Shown here: positions 1 to 6,476 of the stretch, piece by piece
How the letters are laid out: each line of letters starts with the position of its first letter
Numbering within the stretch: the first letter of the stretch is position 1
DNA from: Sphaerochaetaceae bacterium
Lineage (GTDB): Bacteria > Spirochaetota > Spirochaetia > Sphaerochaetales > Sphaerochaetaceae
Direction: 5' to 3'
DNA: 8,634 nucleotides
Assembly: GCA_016302165.1 (NCBI GenBank)
Contig: JAEDOD010000079.1
Location: 1 to 8,634 of the forward strand
Translations under genes and position numbers: made by a program
Notes under the pieces: generated by a model
The model's input: only the letters and a program-made list of their open reading frames with translations
Told to the model about the DNA's origin: nothing
Database searches by the model: none

Positions 1-1791
1 CAGCTCTTTAAGAAGCATGGTATGACAACAATCAGAAACTTCGATGCCCTCAACGACGTGAACAACCTCATCGACAGCGGTAACGCAATTCATGATGCAG
101 GCCTGAAGCACGAAGTCACAGTAACAATGATGAGCCTTCCGGAAGGAGTCACAGGAGCTCACGATCCAGACTTCTACGAAAGGATACTCAAGGAAATCAT
201 TGCAGCAAAGATTCCATTCGATTCACTCTGCTTCAAGGATGCTTCCGGTACATCCACTCCTCACGTTGTCTACGAGACAATCAAGAGGGCAAGAAAGCTT
301 GTGGGACCAAACCTCAACATCGTATTCCACTCCCACGAGACAGCTGGTGTCTCAATCCAGCAGTACATGGCAGCCATCGAAGCCGGTGCAAGCCAGGTTG
401 ACCTTTCCATGTCTCCTGTCTCCGGCGGAACATGTCAGCCAGACATCATCACAATGTGGCATGCACTGAGAGGCACAGACTACACTCTCGACATCGACAT
501 CGAGAAGGTGAAGAAGGCAGAAAAGGTCTTCGAAGAGTGCATGGCAGACTACTTCCTCCCTCCAGAAGCAACAAAGGTTAACCCAGAGATTCCATTCTTC
601 CCACTTCCTGGTGGAGCTCTCACAGCAAACACACAGATGCTGAGAGACAACAATCTCATGGACAAGTATCCTCAGATTGTCAGCGCCATGGGCGAGACAG
701 TTGCAAAGGGCGGTTTCGGCACTTCCGTAACTCCAGTCTCCCAGTTCTACTTCCAGCAGGCCTTCAACAACGTCATGTTCGGACCTTGGAAGAAGTTTGC
801 TGAAGGATATGGAAAGATGGTTCTCGGCTACTTCGGAAAGACTCCTGTAGCTCCAGACCCAGAAGTTGTAAAGCTTGCTTCTGAGCAGCTTCACCTTGAG
901 CCTACCACAGAGAAGGTTGTTGACATCAACGACAGAGATCCAAAGAAGGGCATCGCTGCAGCAAAGGCAATGCTTGAAGCAGAAGGTCTCCCTCTCACAG
1001 ATGAGAACATCTTCATTGCAGGCGCCTGCAAGGAGAAGGGAATCCTCTACCTCACAGGTAAGGCTAAGGTCAACGGTGTCAGACTCATCAGCCAGACCAA
1101 GAAGGACGAGCCAAAGGCTGCTTCAAAGAATGACAAGCATGAATACACTGTTACAGTTGGCGGAAAGGCTTACGGCGTAAAGATCGACGGCGGCAAGGCT
1201 ATCGTCAACGGCGTAGAGTATCCTCTTGCTGTGGAAGATGGAATCAAGGCTGGTGCAGCTCCTCAGACAAAGAAGGTCACAAAGACCACAGGAAGCACTG
1301 AAGTCAAGGCTCCAATGCCAGGTCTTGCACTTCGCTTCGAAGTAAAGGTCGGCGACACTGTAAAGAAGGACCAGGTCCTCTGTGTCATGGAAGCCATGAA
1401 GATGGAGAATGAAATCTATGCTCCATGCGACGGTGTGGTTTCTGCAATCGTTGCAACCCAGGGCGCTCAGCTCCAGGCTGGTGACACTCTCATGACCATC
1501 GGCGGAACAGTTGTTGAGGAGACAGTTGAGGAAGTGAAGGCTGAAGAACCAAAGGCAGCTCCAAGCGCCAACGGTGGCAGCACATCCATCACAGCTCCAA
1601 TGCCAGGACTGGCACTTCGTTTCGAAGTAAAGGTTGGAGACGCTGTAAAGAAGGACCAGGTTCTCTGCGTCATGGAAGCCATGAAGATGGAGAATGAAAT
1701 CTACGCTCCTTGTGACGGCACTGTAGCATCCATCAACGTAAACCAGGGTGACCAGCTCCAGGCTGGAGACGTCATCATGACACTCTCATAA
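1..1791 (+). CDS. oadA: Oxaloacetate decarboxylase alpha subunit with two biotinyl domains (5'-partial)
   Basis: This subunit transfers the carboxyl group of oxaloacetate to protein-bound biotin in the Na+-pumping decarboxylase. The frame is open from base 1 (Q-L-F-K-K-H-G before the first Met at 22), so the gene begins outside the window; by comparison with known OadA proteins about 100 N-terminal residues, including the first metal-binding Asp, are missing. The carboxyltransferase barrel shows the expected Lys (F-K-D-A-S-G, codon 235-237) and the H-S-H metal ligands (codons 328-336). The conserved PYC/OadA domain follows, then a linker and two biotinyl domains, each with E-A-M-K-M-E-N; the biotinylated lysines are codons 1399-1401 and 1684-1686. 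Most OadA proteins have a single such domain. Stop TAA. The directly following oadB argues for oxaloacetate decarboxylase rather than a stand-alone pyruvate carboxylase B subunit. Confidence 0.93.
   Translation, partial: QLFKKHGMTTIRNFDALNDVNNLIDSGNAIHDAGLKHEVTVTMMSLPEGVTGAHDPDFYERILKEIIAAKIPFDSLCFKDASGTSTPHVVYETIKRARKLVGPNLNIVFHSHETAGVSIQQYMAAIEAGASQVDLSMSPVSGGTCQPDIITMWHALRGTDYTLDIDIEKVKKAEKVFEECMADYFLPPEATKVNPEIPFFPLPGGALTANTQMLRDNNLMDKYPQIVSAMGETVAKGGFGTSVTPVSQFYFQQAFNNVMFGPWKKFAEGYGKMVLGYFGKTPVAPDPEVVKLASEQLHLEPTTEKVVDINDRDPKKGIAAAKAMLEAEGLPLTDENIFIAGACKEKGILYLTGKAKVNGVRLISQTKKDEPKAASKNDKHEYTVTVGGKAYGVKIDGGKAIVNGVEYPLAVEDGIKAGAAPQTKKVTKTTGSTEVKAPMPGLALRFEVKVGDTVKKDQVLCVMEAMKMENEIYAPCDGVVSAIVATQGAQLQAGDTLMTIGGTVVEETVEEVKAEEPKAAPSANGGSTSITAPMPGLALRFEVKVGDAVKKDQVLCVMEAMKMENEIYAPCDGTVASINVNQGDQLQAGDVIMTLS
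1309..1497 (+). repeat. First copy of tandem biotinyl-domain repeat
   Basis: 63 codons starting A-P-M-P-G and ending at M-T, with the biotin acceptor Lys at 1399-1401. The second copy lies exactly 285 bp downstream. By eye 53 of 63 residues are identical, and only one of about the first 43 differs; the divergence is concentrated after C-D-G. The DNA differs mainly at third codon positions, so this is an established duplication within the gene and not an assembly echo. Confidence 0.9.
1594..1782 (+). repeat. Second copy of tandem biotinyl-domain repeat
   Basis: This copy matches 1309-1497 and carries its own E-A-M-K-M-E-N site (Lys codon 1684-1686). It is joined to the first copy by a 96-nt linker (1498-1593) that encodes a Glu-, Val-, Ala-, Pro- and Gly-rich stretch, typical of flexible arms carrying swinging prosthetic groups. 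It lies three codons before the oadA stop. Confidence 0.9.
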
Positions 1792-1803
1792 GGAATTACA
1801 GTT

Positions 1804-3021
1804 ATGAACGACATACTCAATGGACTTTACCAGCTGTGGATTACAACAGGACTCTACGGCTTCATACATGAGGAGAAGGGATGGGGCATGGCTGTCATGA
1901 TCCTTGTTGGCTTCCTCCTCCTGTATCTTGCAATCAAGAAGGGATTCGAGCCACTTCTTCTCATCCCAATCGGAATGGGCTGTATCCTTTCCAACATTCC
2001 ATATGCCTACATCGCCAGTGTGGACCCTACAAGTACACATGCAGCTGCAGGCTTCATCAAGATCCTCTACGATGCAGGTATCGAGACAGGTCTCTTCCCT
2101 GTGCTGATCTTCATGGGCGTCGGTTCAATGACAGACTTCGGTCCACTCATTGCAAACCCCAAGACACTCCTTCTTGGAGCTGCAGCACAGCTGGGTATCT
2201 TCACAGCTCTCCTGGGAGCCCTTCTCCTTTCCTACATTCCTGGAATCAACTTCGACCTTGCTGTTGCAGGATCCATCGGAATCATCGGTGGCGCTGACGG
2301 CCCTACAGCCATCTACGTCACTTCCCGTCTTGCTCCTGCCTATCTTGGTTCCATCGCTGTTGCGGCCTACTCATACATGGCTCTGGTTCCTGTAATCCAG
2401 CCACCTATCATGAAGGCCCTTACTTCAGAGAAGGAAAGAAAGATCAGAATGTCCCAGCTGAGACCTGTATCAAAGATTGAAAAGATCATCTTCCCTGTGA
2501 TGGTAATCACAATCTGTGCAATTCTTCTTCCTTCCGCTGCTCCACTTATCGGCGCCCTTATGTTCGGTAACCTGGCTAAGCAGTGCGGAGTCATCGGAAG
2601 ACTTGCCGATACAATGGAGAATGCCCTCATGAACATCGTCACCATCTGTCTTGGTCTCTCTGTAGGTTCCAAGATGGCTGCAGACAGATTCCTCAACCTT
2701 GAGACCCTTGGAATCCTCTTCCTTGGTATGGTTGCCTTCGGAATCGGAACAGCCGGCGGTGTCCTCCTGGCAAAGCTTATGAACAAGCTGGATCCAAAGC
2801 ATCCTATCAACCCACTTATCGGAGCTGCCGGTGTATCTGCCGTACCTATGGCAGCCAGAGTAGCATCCAAGGTTGGACAGGAAGCAGATAGCCAGAACTT
2901 CCTCCTGATGCACGCTATGGGACCAAACGTAGCAGGCGTCATCGGAAGCGCTGTCGCAGCAGGAACTCTTCTTGCTGTTGTTCCTGGCATGCTCAACTCC
3001 CTTCAGCCACTTCTCGGTTGA
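1804..3021 (+). CDS. oadB: Oxaloacetate decarboxylase beta subunit, Na+-pumping membrane decarboxylase
   Basis: OadB decarboxylates carboxybiotin in the cytoplasmic membrane and uses the free energy to export Na+. The 405-residue product is hydrophobic almost throughout, with about nine or more membrane segments. It contains the family hallmark G-G-A-D-G-P-T-A-I-Y (about residues 161-170), whose Asp is implicated in Na+ binding, and the conserved late A-M-G-P-N-V-A-G-V segment. The length is usual for the family (about 375-435). The start is supported by AAGGA at 1790-1794, overlapping the oadA stop, nine bases before ATG. Beta subunits of glutaconyl-CoA and methylmalonyl-CoA decarboxylases are close relatives, so the substrate assignment rests on the adjacent alpha subunit. 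The terminator at 3041 ends the unit. Confidence 0.94.
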   Translation: MNDILNGLYQLWITTGLYGFIHEEKGWGMAVMILVGFLLLYLAIKKGFEPLLLIPIGMGCILSNIPYAYIASVDPTSTHAAAGFIKILYDAGIETGLFPVLIFMGVGSMTDFGPLIANPKTLLLGAAAQLGIFTALLGALLLSYIPGINFDLAVAGSIGIIGGADGPTAIYVTSRLAPAYLGSIAVAAYSYMALVPVIQPPIMKALTSEKERKIRMSQLRPVSKIEKIIFPVMVITICAILLPSAAPLIGALMFGNLAKQCGVIGRLADTMENALMNIVTICLGLSVGSKMAADRFLNLETLGILFLGMVAFGIGTAGGVLLAKLMNKLDPKHPINPLIGAAGVSAVPMAARVASKVGQEADSQNFLLMHAMGPNVAGVIGSAVAAGTLLAVVPGMLNSLQPLLG

Positions 3022-3040
3022 TCGGACACTCAACCAACTA

Positions 3041-3070
3041 AGGCTCACCGGAAAAGGTGGGCCTTTATTT
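3041..3070 (+). terminator. Rho-independent terminator after oadB
   Basis: A 9-bp stem (3041-3049 AGGCTCACC with 3056-3064 GGTGGGCCT, one G-T wobble) encloses the 6-nt loop GGAAAA and is followed by a T-rich tail (TTATTTAT). It lies 19 bases after the oadB stop and just before the next promoter, so it insulates oadB from the regulator operon. Confidence 0.88.
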
Positions 3071-3075
3071 ATATA

Positions 3076-3103
3076 TTGACCACTTCCATAAAGTGTATAT
3101 AAT
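3076..3103 (+). promoter_or_regulatory. Sigma70-type promoter of the GntR-ABC operon
   Basis: TTGACC (3076-3081) and a perfect TATAAT (3098-3103) are separated by 16 bases. Transcription would start at about 3109-3111, giving a leader of about 25 nt before the regulator start codon. This is the best promoter match in the window. Confidence 0.8.
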
Positions 3104-3123
3104 GTACTTATTCAATAAGTACA
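3103..3123. promoter_or_regulatory. Palindromic operator, probable GntR autoregulatory site
   Basis: TGTACTTATT-C-AATAAGTACA is a perfect inverted repeat with 10-bp arms and a single central base. It begins at the last base of the -10 box and covers the expected transcription start. A regulator bound here would block RNA polymerase. Two further ACTT/AAGT half-sites (3082-3085 and 3091-3094) lie in the promoter spacer and could form a second, weaker site. Assignment to the adjacent GntR protein is an inference from position and symmetry. Confidence 0.75.
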
Positions 3124-3134
3124 ATCGAGGTTTC

Positions 3135-3554
3135 ATGACTCTATTTGTCTCTCCTTCTTCAGACACTCCGATCTATGAGCAGATCGAGAACCAGATCAAG
3201 ACTCAGATCCTGTCTGGCCTTCTTCCGCCCCTTTCCCCTCTGCCCTCCATGAGGACACTGGCAAAGGATCTGAGGGTAAGTGTCATAACTGTCCAGAAGG
3301 CTTACGAGAATCTCACCAGGGACGGCTTCATCACCACAGGTGTTGGGCGAGGCTCCTTTGTGGCCACTGTCACCAAGGAATTCCTGAGAGATGAAAACCT
3401 GAGGAGAGCCAGGGAAGCTGCAGAGACTCTGGTAAAGATAGCCAGGGAAGGTGGAGTGGAAAAGGAGAAGGTCCTGGAAATCATCGAAAAGTGCTTTATG
3501 GAGGATAAAGACAATGAATATTCTGGAGACCAAGAATCTGGAGAAGGTCTATGA
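3135..3554 (+). CDS. GntR-family transcriptional regulator, YtrA-like
   Basis: A 139-residue DNA-binding protein consisting of a winged helix-turn-helix (about residues 10-76) and a short charged helical tail without a ligand-binding domain, which is the architecture of the YtrA subfamily. The segment L-P-S-M-R-T-L-A-K-D-L, then S-V-I-T-V-Q-K-A-Y and the wing G-R-G-S-F-V are characteristic. ATG 3135 is chosen because GAGG (3127-3130) lies four bases upstream; an in-frame ATG at 3057 would place the start inside the terminator. Such regulators usually repress their own operon with an ABC-2 transporter, as the layout here suggests. The last 41 bases overlap the ATPase gene, so the two are probably translationally coupled. 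The inducer is unknown. Confidence 0.88.
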   Translation: MTLFVSPSSDTPIYEQIENQIKTQILSGLLPPLSPLPSMRTLAKDLRVSVITVQKAYENLTRDGFITTGVGRGSFVATVTKEFLRDENLRRAREAAETLVKIAREGGVEKEKVLEIIEKCFMEDKDNEYSGDQESGEGL

Positions 3555-4368
3555 CGCCTTCTCTCTCCGAGATATCAACCTTGAAGTAAGGAAGGGTGAA
3601 ATCACAGCACTGGTAGGTGAAAACGGAGCTGGTAAAAGCACCACCATCGGATGCCTATCAGGCATCAAGAAGAAAAGCGGAGGGAAGATCCTTTTCAAGG
3701 GAAAGGATATGGATAGCCTCAGCAGAGAGGAGAGAAGCGAAATCGCCTTCGCCTACGATGAGATTTCCTTCCCTCTTGAGTTCACTGTATCACAAGTAGG
3801 GAAATACGGTTCCATCCTCTACTCCAACTGGGATGAAGGAAAGTGGCTTAATCTCCTGACTAAGCTTTCCCTTCCTAAAGACCGGAAGCTTAAGGAACTC
3901 TCAAAGGGCATGAAGGCCAAGACAGAAATCGCCTACTCTCTATCCCATGATCCGTCCCTATTGATTCTTGACGAAACCACCAGCAGCCTGGACCCTGTGG
4001 TCAGGGATGAACTGATGGACCTTTTCCAGAGCTTTGTGGAAGACGGAGAGAAGGCTATCCTGTTCTCTTCCCACATCACCAGCGACCTGGAGAAGATTGC
4101 AGATAGGATCATCTTCATCCATAAGGGCCGTCTCATTCTCTCCATCGACAGGAACGATCTGGACGAAAAGTGGGCCCTGGTACACGCAGAAAAAGACTCC
4201 GGCTGGGAGAAGGAAAAGGAAGTAGAGCACTTCAGAGTCCGCCCCTACTCCATGGACCTTCTTGTTTCAGATATTTCATCCTTCCTTTCAAGGCACCCGG
4301 AAGCCCAAAGGGAGAAGGCGGATATCGAGACCATACTGCTGATGGTTGCCAGAGGAGAGGAGGAGTGA
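3514..4368 (+). CDS. ABC transporter ATP-binding protein, YtrB-like
   Basis: Nucleotide-binding subunit of an ABC-2 exporter, 284 residues. Walker A is G-E-N-G-A-G-K-S-T (35-43), the signature is L-S-K-G-M-K (129-134) in place of the classical LSGGQ, Walker B is L-L-I-L-D-E (149-154), the D-loop is S-S-L-D, and the switch His is H187. In the Q-loop region a Y-D-E segment (81-83) replaces Gln. Signatures of the S-K-G-M type are normal for YtrB/BcrA-like ATPases. The start is ATG 3514 with GGAGG at 3500-3504, nine bases upstream and inside the gntR gene. About 75 C-terminal residues follow the core domain. The permease begins 2 nt after the stop. Transport out of the cell is likely, but the substrate cannot be read from the sequence. 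Confidence 0.93.
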   Translation: MNILETKNLEKVYDAFSLRDINLEVRKGEITALVGENGAGKSTTIGCLSGIKKKSGGKILFKGKDMDSLSREERSEIAFAYDEISFPLEFTVSQVGKYGSILYSNWDEGKWLNLLTKLSLPKDRKLKELSKGMKAKTEIAYSLSHDPSLLILDETTSSLDPVVRDELMDLFQSFVEDGEKAILFSSHITSDLEKIADRIIFIHKGRLILSIDRNDLDEKWALVHAEKDSGWEKEKEVEHFRVRPYSMDLLVSDISSFLSRHPEAQREKADIETILLMVARGEEE

Positions 4369-4370
4369 TT

Positions 4371-4982
4371 ATGACAAAGGCATTATTTTATAAGGATATA
4401 GTAGCAATCAAGAAATACGCGGCCATGATGCTCTTACTTGGAGTGGTCTGCACCCTTCTTCTAAGATCCTCCGGCTCGTCACTGATCATCATGGTCTACG
4501 CTTCCTCCCTTCTCATGACCACGTTGGCCATTGATGAAAGAGACTTCTTCTATAGGAGGGCAGTTTCAGATAAGGGCAACAGGAAGGCCATAGTAGTTGA
4601 AAAGTATATTCTTCTACTTATTCTTCTTATTGTTTCAGGTGTCATGGCACTAATTATGGAGATGGTACTGTCCCGTCTTTATGGCACAGAGACAAATGGC
4701 CTGGTAATAGCAACCACAGTCCTTACAGGCCTTGCCCTCTCCTCCTTTGCAGGCGGAGTGACTATTCCCATGACACTGAAGTTTGGTGCAGAAAAAGCCA
4801 GGATACTTATCGTAGTCTGCTATCTTGCTCCTGCTATAGCTGTGATTTGGGCCCAGGAAAAGCTAAGCGCCATAAAGCTCAGCGTCCCCCTTCTCATGGT
4901 TATGCTGATAGTATTCTCAGTCTCTGTCCTTACAGTCTCAGCATTTGTCTCCATAAGGATTTTCCAAAGTAAGGATCTATAA
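4371..4982 (+). CDS. ABC-2 type transporter permease, six predicted helices
   Basis: Membrane partner of the preceding ATPase, 203 residues. Hydrophobic segments lie at about 17-32, 36-53, 79-100, 111-131, 143-160 and 170-194, with a polar loop rich in Arg and Asp (54-77) that could contact the ATPase. This matches the small ABC-2 membrane proteins found with YtrA-like regulators. The chosen ATG follows GAGAGGAGG (4355-4363) and starts right after the ATPase stop; the open frame extends further upstream, but only through ATPase coding sequence. The N-terminus M-T-K-A-L-F-Y-K-D is typical of the family. Only one permease is present, so the transporter is probably a homodimer of it with two ATPases. 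Confidence 0.85.
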   Translation: MTKALFYKDIVAIKKYAAMMLLLGVVCTLLLRSSGSSLIIMVYASSLLMTTLAIDERDFFYRRAVSDKGNRKAIVVEKYILLLILLIVSGVMALIMEMVLSRLYGTETNGLVIATTVLTGLALSSFAGGVTIPMTLKFGAEKARILIVVCYLAPAIAVIWAQEKLSAIKLSVPLLMVMLIVFSVSVLTVSAFVSIRIFQSKDL

Positions 4983-4989
4983 AAAAGCA

Positions 4990-5033
4990 TTGCCCTTATC
5001 TCTTCGCCCCACCATAATCTAAGTAAGAGGCAA
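4990..5033 (+). promoter_or_regulatory. Possible promoter or RBS-masking hairpin before dCMP deaminase
   Basis: The 53-nt gap holds TTGCCC (4990-4995) and CATAAT (5013-5018) separated by 17 bases, a moderate sigma70 match. The same stretch can fold: TTGCC-CTTA (4990-4998) pairs with TAAG-a-GGCAA (5024-5033) with one bulged A, which would bury the AAGAGG ribosome binding site (5025-5030). The two readings compete, because a start from this promoter would remove the left arm. I see no convincing terminator after the permease gene. Confidence 0.3.
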
Positions 5034-5035
5034 AT

Positions 5036-5527
5036 ATGGGAGACAAAAGAAAAGACTACATTAGCTGGGATGAATACTTCATGGGAGTTGCTGTGCTTTC
5101 GTCCATGAGAAGCAAGGATCCCAACACCCAGGTAGGTGCATGCATAGTTTCAGAAGACAGAAAGATCATAGGCGTGGGATACAACGGCTTTCCTATGGGC
5201 TGTAGCGATGACGACCTTCCCTGGGCAAGGACCGGAGGATGGTGCGACACCAAATATCCATATGTATGCCATGCTGAGTTAAATGCAATTCTGAACTGCA
5301 ACAACGCTTCCCTTCTTAAGGGAGCCACCCTGTATGTGGCACTCTTTCCCTGCAACGAATGTGCCAAGGCTGTAATCCAGAGCGGCATCAGAAAGATTGT
5401 CTATCTTTCAGATAAATATGCCGACACAGATGCAACCAAGGCAAGTAAGCGCATGCTTGATGCCGCAGGAGTGAAGTACTCCCATCTTGAGACAGAAAGA
5501 AAGGAACTTAAATTAAAGCTGGAATAG
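5036..5527 (+). CDS. Deoxycytidylate (dCMP) deaminase
   Basis: This enzyme converts dCMP to dUMP in the cytoplasm, feeding thymidylate synthesis. The 163-residue product has the zinc cytidine-deaminase motif H-A-E (His79, catalytic Glu81) and P-C-N-E-C (zinc ligands Cys106 and Cys109). The substrate-region motif G-Y-N-G-F-P-M-G (about 48-55) distinguishes dCMP deaminases (ComEB/DCTD type) from tRNA adenosine or riboflavin deaminases. Full length. The start is supported by AAGAGG at 5025-5030, five bases upstream. It is the first gene of a compact three-gene cluster, the next start lying 2 nt after its stop. The neighbours have no obvious link to nucleotide metabolism. Confidence 0.94.
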   Translation: MGDKRKDYISWDEYFMGVAVLSSMRSKDPNTQVGACIVSEDRKIIGVGYNGFPMGCSDDDLPWARTGGWCDTKYPYVCHAELNAILNCNNASLLKGATLYVALFPCNECAKAVIQSGIRKIVYLSDKYADTDATKASKRMLDAAGVKYSHLETERKELKLKLE

Positions 5528-5529
5528 AA

Positions 5530-6003
5530 ATGAGACGTAAGGACAGAGAAATTACAGACCTCTCTGAAATCAGAGAAATCCTTGAAGAGGGTAAGGTGCT
5601 TCGCCTTGCCCTATCCATTTGCGATAGACCATATATAGTCCCCCTATTCTATGGCTTTGAAGAGAAGGATGGAAACTTTGTCTTCTATATGCACTCGGCC
5701 AAGGAGGGAAAGAAGCTGGACTATATTTCTTCCAACTCCCAGGGAGCCATCGAAATAGAAAAGGGCTTCAAAATCATTAAGGATGGAGAAGGAGACTGCA
5801 GCTACAGCGCCCTCTTCTCTTCTGTTGTGGGAGAAGGAAGAATTGAGATTTTGGAGGACGAAGAGGAAAGGGAGAAGGGAATCAACCTTATGATGAAGAA
5901 TCTTACAGGAAAAGACTTCGCACTTACTTCCACACTCCTGAAGAACACGGCAGTTCTCAAGTTTACTCCCCTCTCCCTTACTGCCAAGGCTAGGAAGGTA
6001 TGA
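5530..6003 (+). CDS. Pyridoxamine 5'-phosphate oxidase-like flavoprotein (NimA-like)
   Basis: A 157-residue FMN-binding split-barrel protein of the group that includes the nitroimidazole-resistance proteins NimA-E. The N-terminus M-R-R-K-D-R-E-I, the strand Y-I-V-P-L-F-Y-G-F (35-43) and Y-M-H-S-A-K-E-G-K-K (53-62) with His55 are typical; in Nim proteins the equivalent His lies at the active site. The stretch S-V-V-G-E-G-R (98-104) is also conserved in the group. Probably a cytoplasmic flavin-dependent reductase of unknown substrate; actual drug resistance cannot be assumed. It starts 2 nt after the dCMP deaminase stop with only a weak ribosome binding site (GGAATAGAA), so it likely depends on coupling, and its TGA overlaps the next ATG. 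Confidence 0.85.
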   Translation: MRRKDREITDLSEIREILEEGKVLRLALSICDRPYIVPLFYGFEEKDGNFVFYMHSAKEGKKLDYISSNSQGAIEIEKGFKIIKDGEGDCSYSALFSSVVGEGRIEILEDEEEREKGINLMMKNLTGKDFALTSTLLKNTAVLKFTPLSLTAKARKV

Positions 6004-6476
6004 GCTACACAATCAAGAAATACAACAAGGAAAGTGAAATCGATCTTTCATCCTTCCTTTACGACGCCATTTTCGTGAGAAAAGGAGAAACTCCTCCTCC
6101 CTACTCCATAGTGGAGAAGGAGGAGCTGAAGGTCTATACGGAAAACTTCGGAAAAGAAAAGGATGACCATCTGCTGTACGCAGAAGAGGACGGAAGAATA
6201 GTCGGATGTGTATGGGTGAGAGTCATGGACGACTATGGCCACATAGATGACGAAACTCCATCCCTGGCAATATCTGTGAAGAAAGAATACAGGAATAGAG
6301 GAATCGGAAGAAGACTGATGGAAGAGATGCTTTCCCTTCTTTCCTCCCTTGGCTACAGAAGAACATCACTTTCAGTACAGAAGGAAAACTATGCCCTCCG
6401 CCTCTACCAAAGTCTTGGATACAGAATCCACAGTGACAAAGGCGAAGAATACATAATGGTCAAGGACCTATGTTAG
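6000..6476 (+). CDS. GNAT-family N-acetyltransferase
   Basis: A 158-residue acetyl-CoA-dependent acetyltransferase. Motif A, Y-R-N-R-G-I-G-R-R-L (97-106), binds the pyrophosphate of acetyl-CoA; it is followed by a helix and by A-L-R-L-Y-Q-S-L-G-Y (132-141), with the usual tyrosine general-acid region of motif B. The central strand G-R-I-V-G-C-V-W-V (65-73) is also standard. The substrate is not predictable. ATG overlaps the previous stop as ATGA, indicating translational coupling. The TAG stop overlaps the stop of the convergent pectinesterase gene (TTAG, 6473-6476), leaving no intergenic space for a normal terminator. Confidence 0.9.
   Translation: MSYTIKKYNKESEIDLSSFLYDAIFVRKGETPPPYSIVEKEELKVYTENFGKEKDDHLLYAEEDGRIVGCVWVRVMDDYGHIDDETPSLAISVKKEYRNRGIGRRLMEEMLSLLSSLGYRRTSLSVQKENYALRLYQSLGYRIHSDKGEEYIMVKDLC

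Noticed and set aside
352..894. Open frame of 180 codons on the - strand inside oadA
   Set aside because: It is antisense to strongly conserved OadA coding sequence, has no ribosome binding site or family features, and its openness follows from the codon bias of the real gene.
1309..1782. The duplicated biotinyl segment as an assembly artefact
   Set aside because: The copies differ at many third positions and at about 10 residues, so they are distinct sequences.
2367..3048. Two long overlapping - strand open frames across oadB
   Set aside because: Both mirror the oadB frame, have low-complexity composition typical of antisense translation, and one runs into the terminator stem.
3057..3134. 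Longer N-terminus for the GntR regulator starting at 3057
   Set aside because: This start would fall inside the terminator hairpin and upstream of the promoter; ATG 3135 has a good ribosome binding site and the family's usual N-terminus.
4170..4370. Extended N-terminus for the ABC permease
   Set aside because: The extra 67 residues are an out-of-frame translation of the ATPase gene; ATG 4371 has a strong ribosome binding site.
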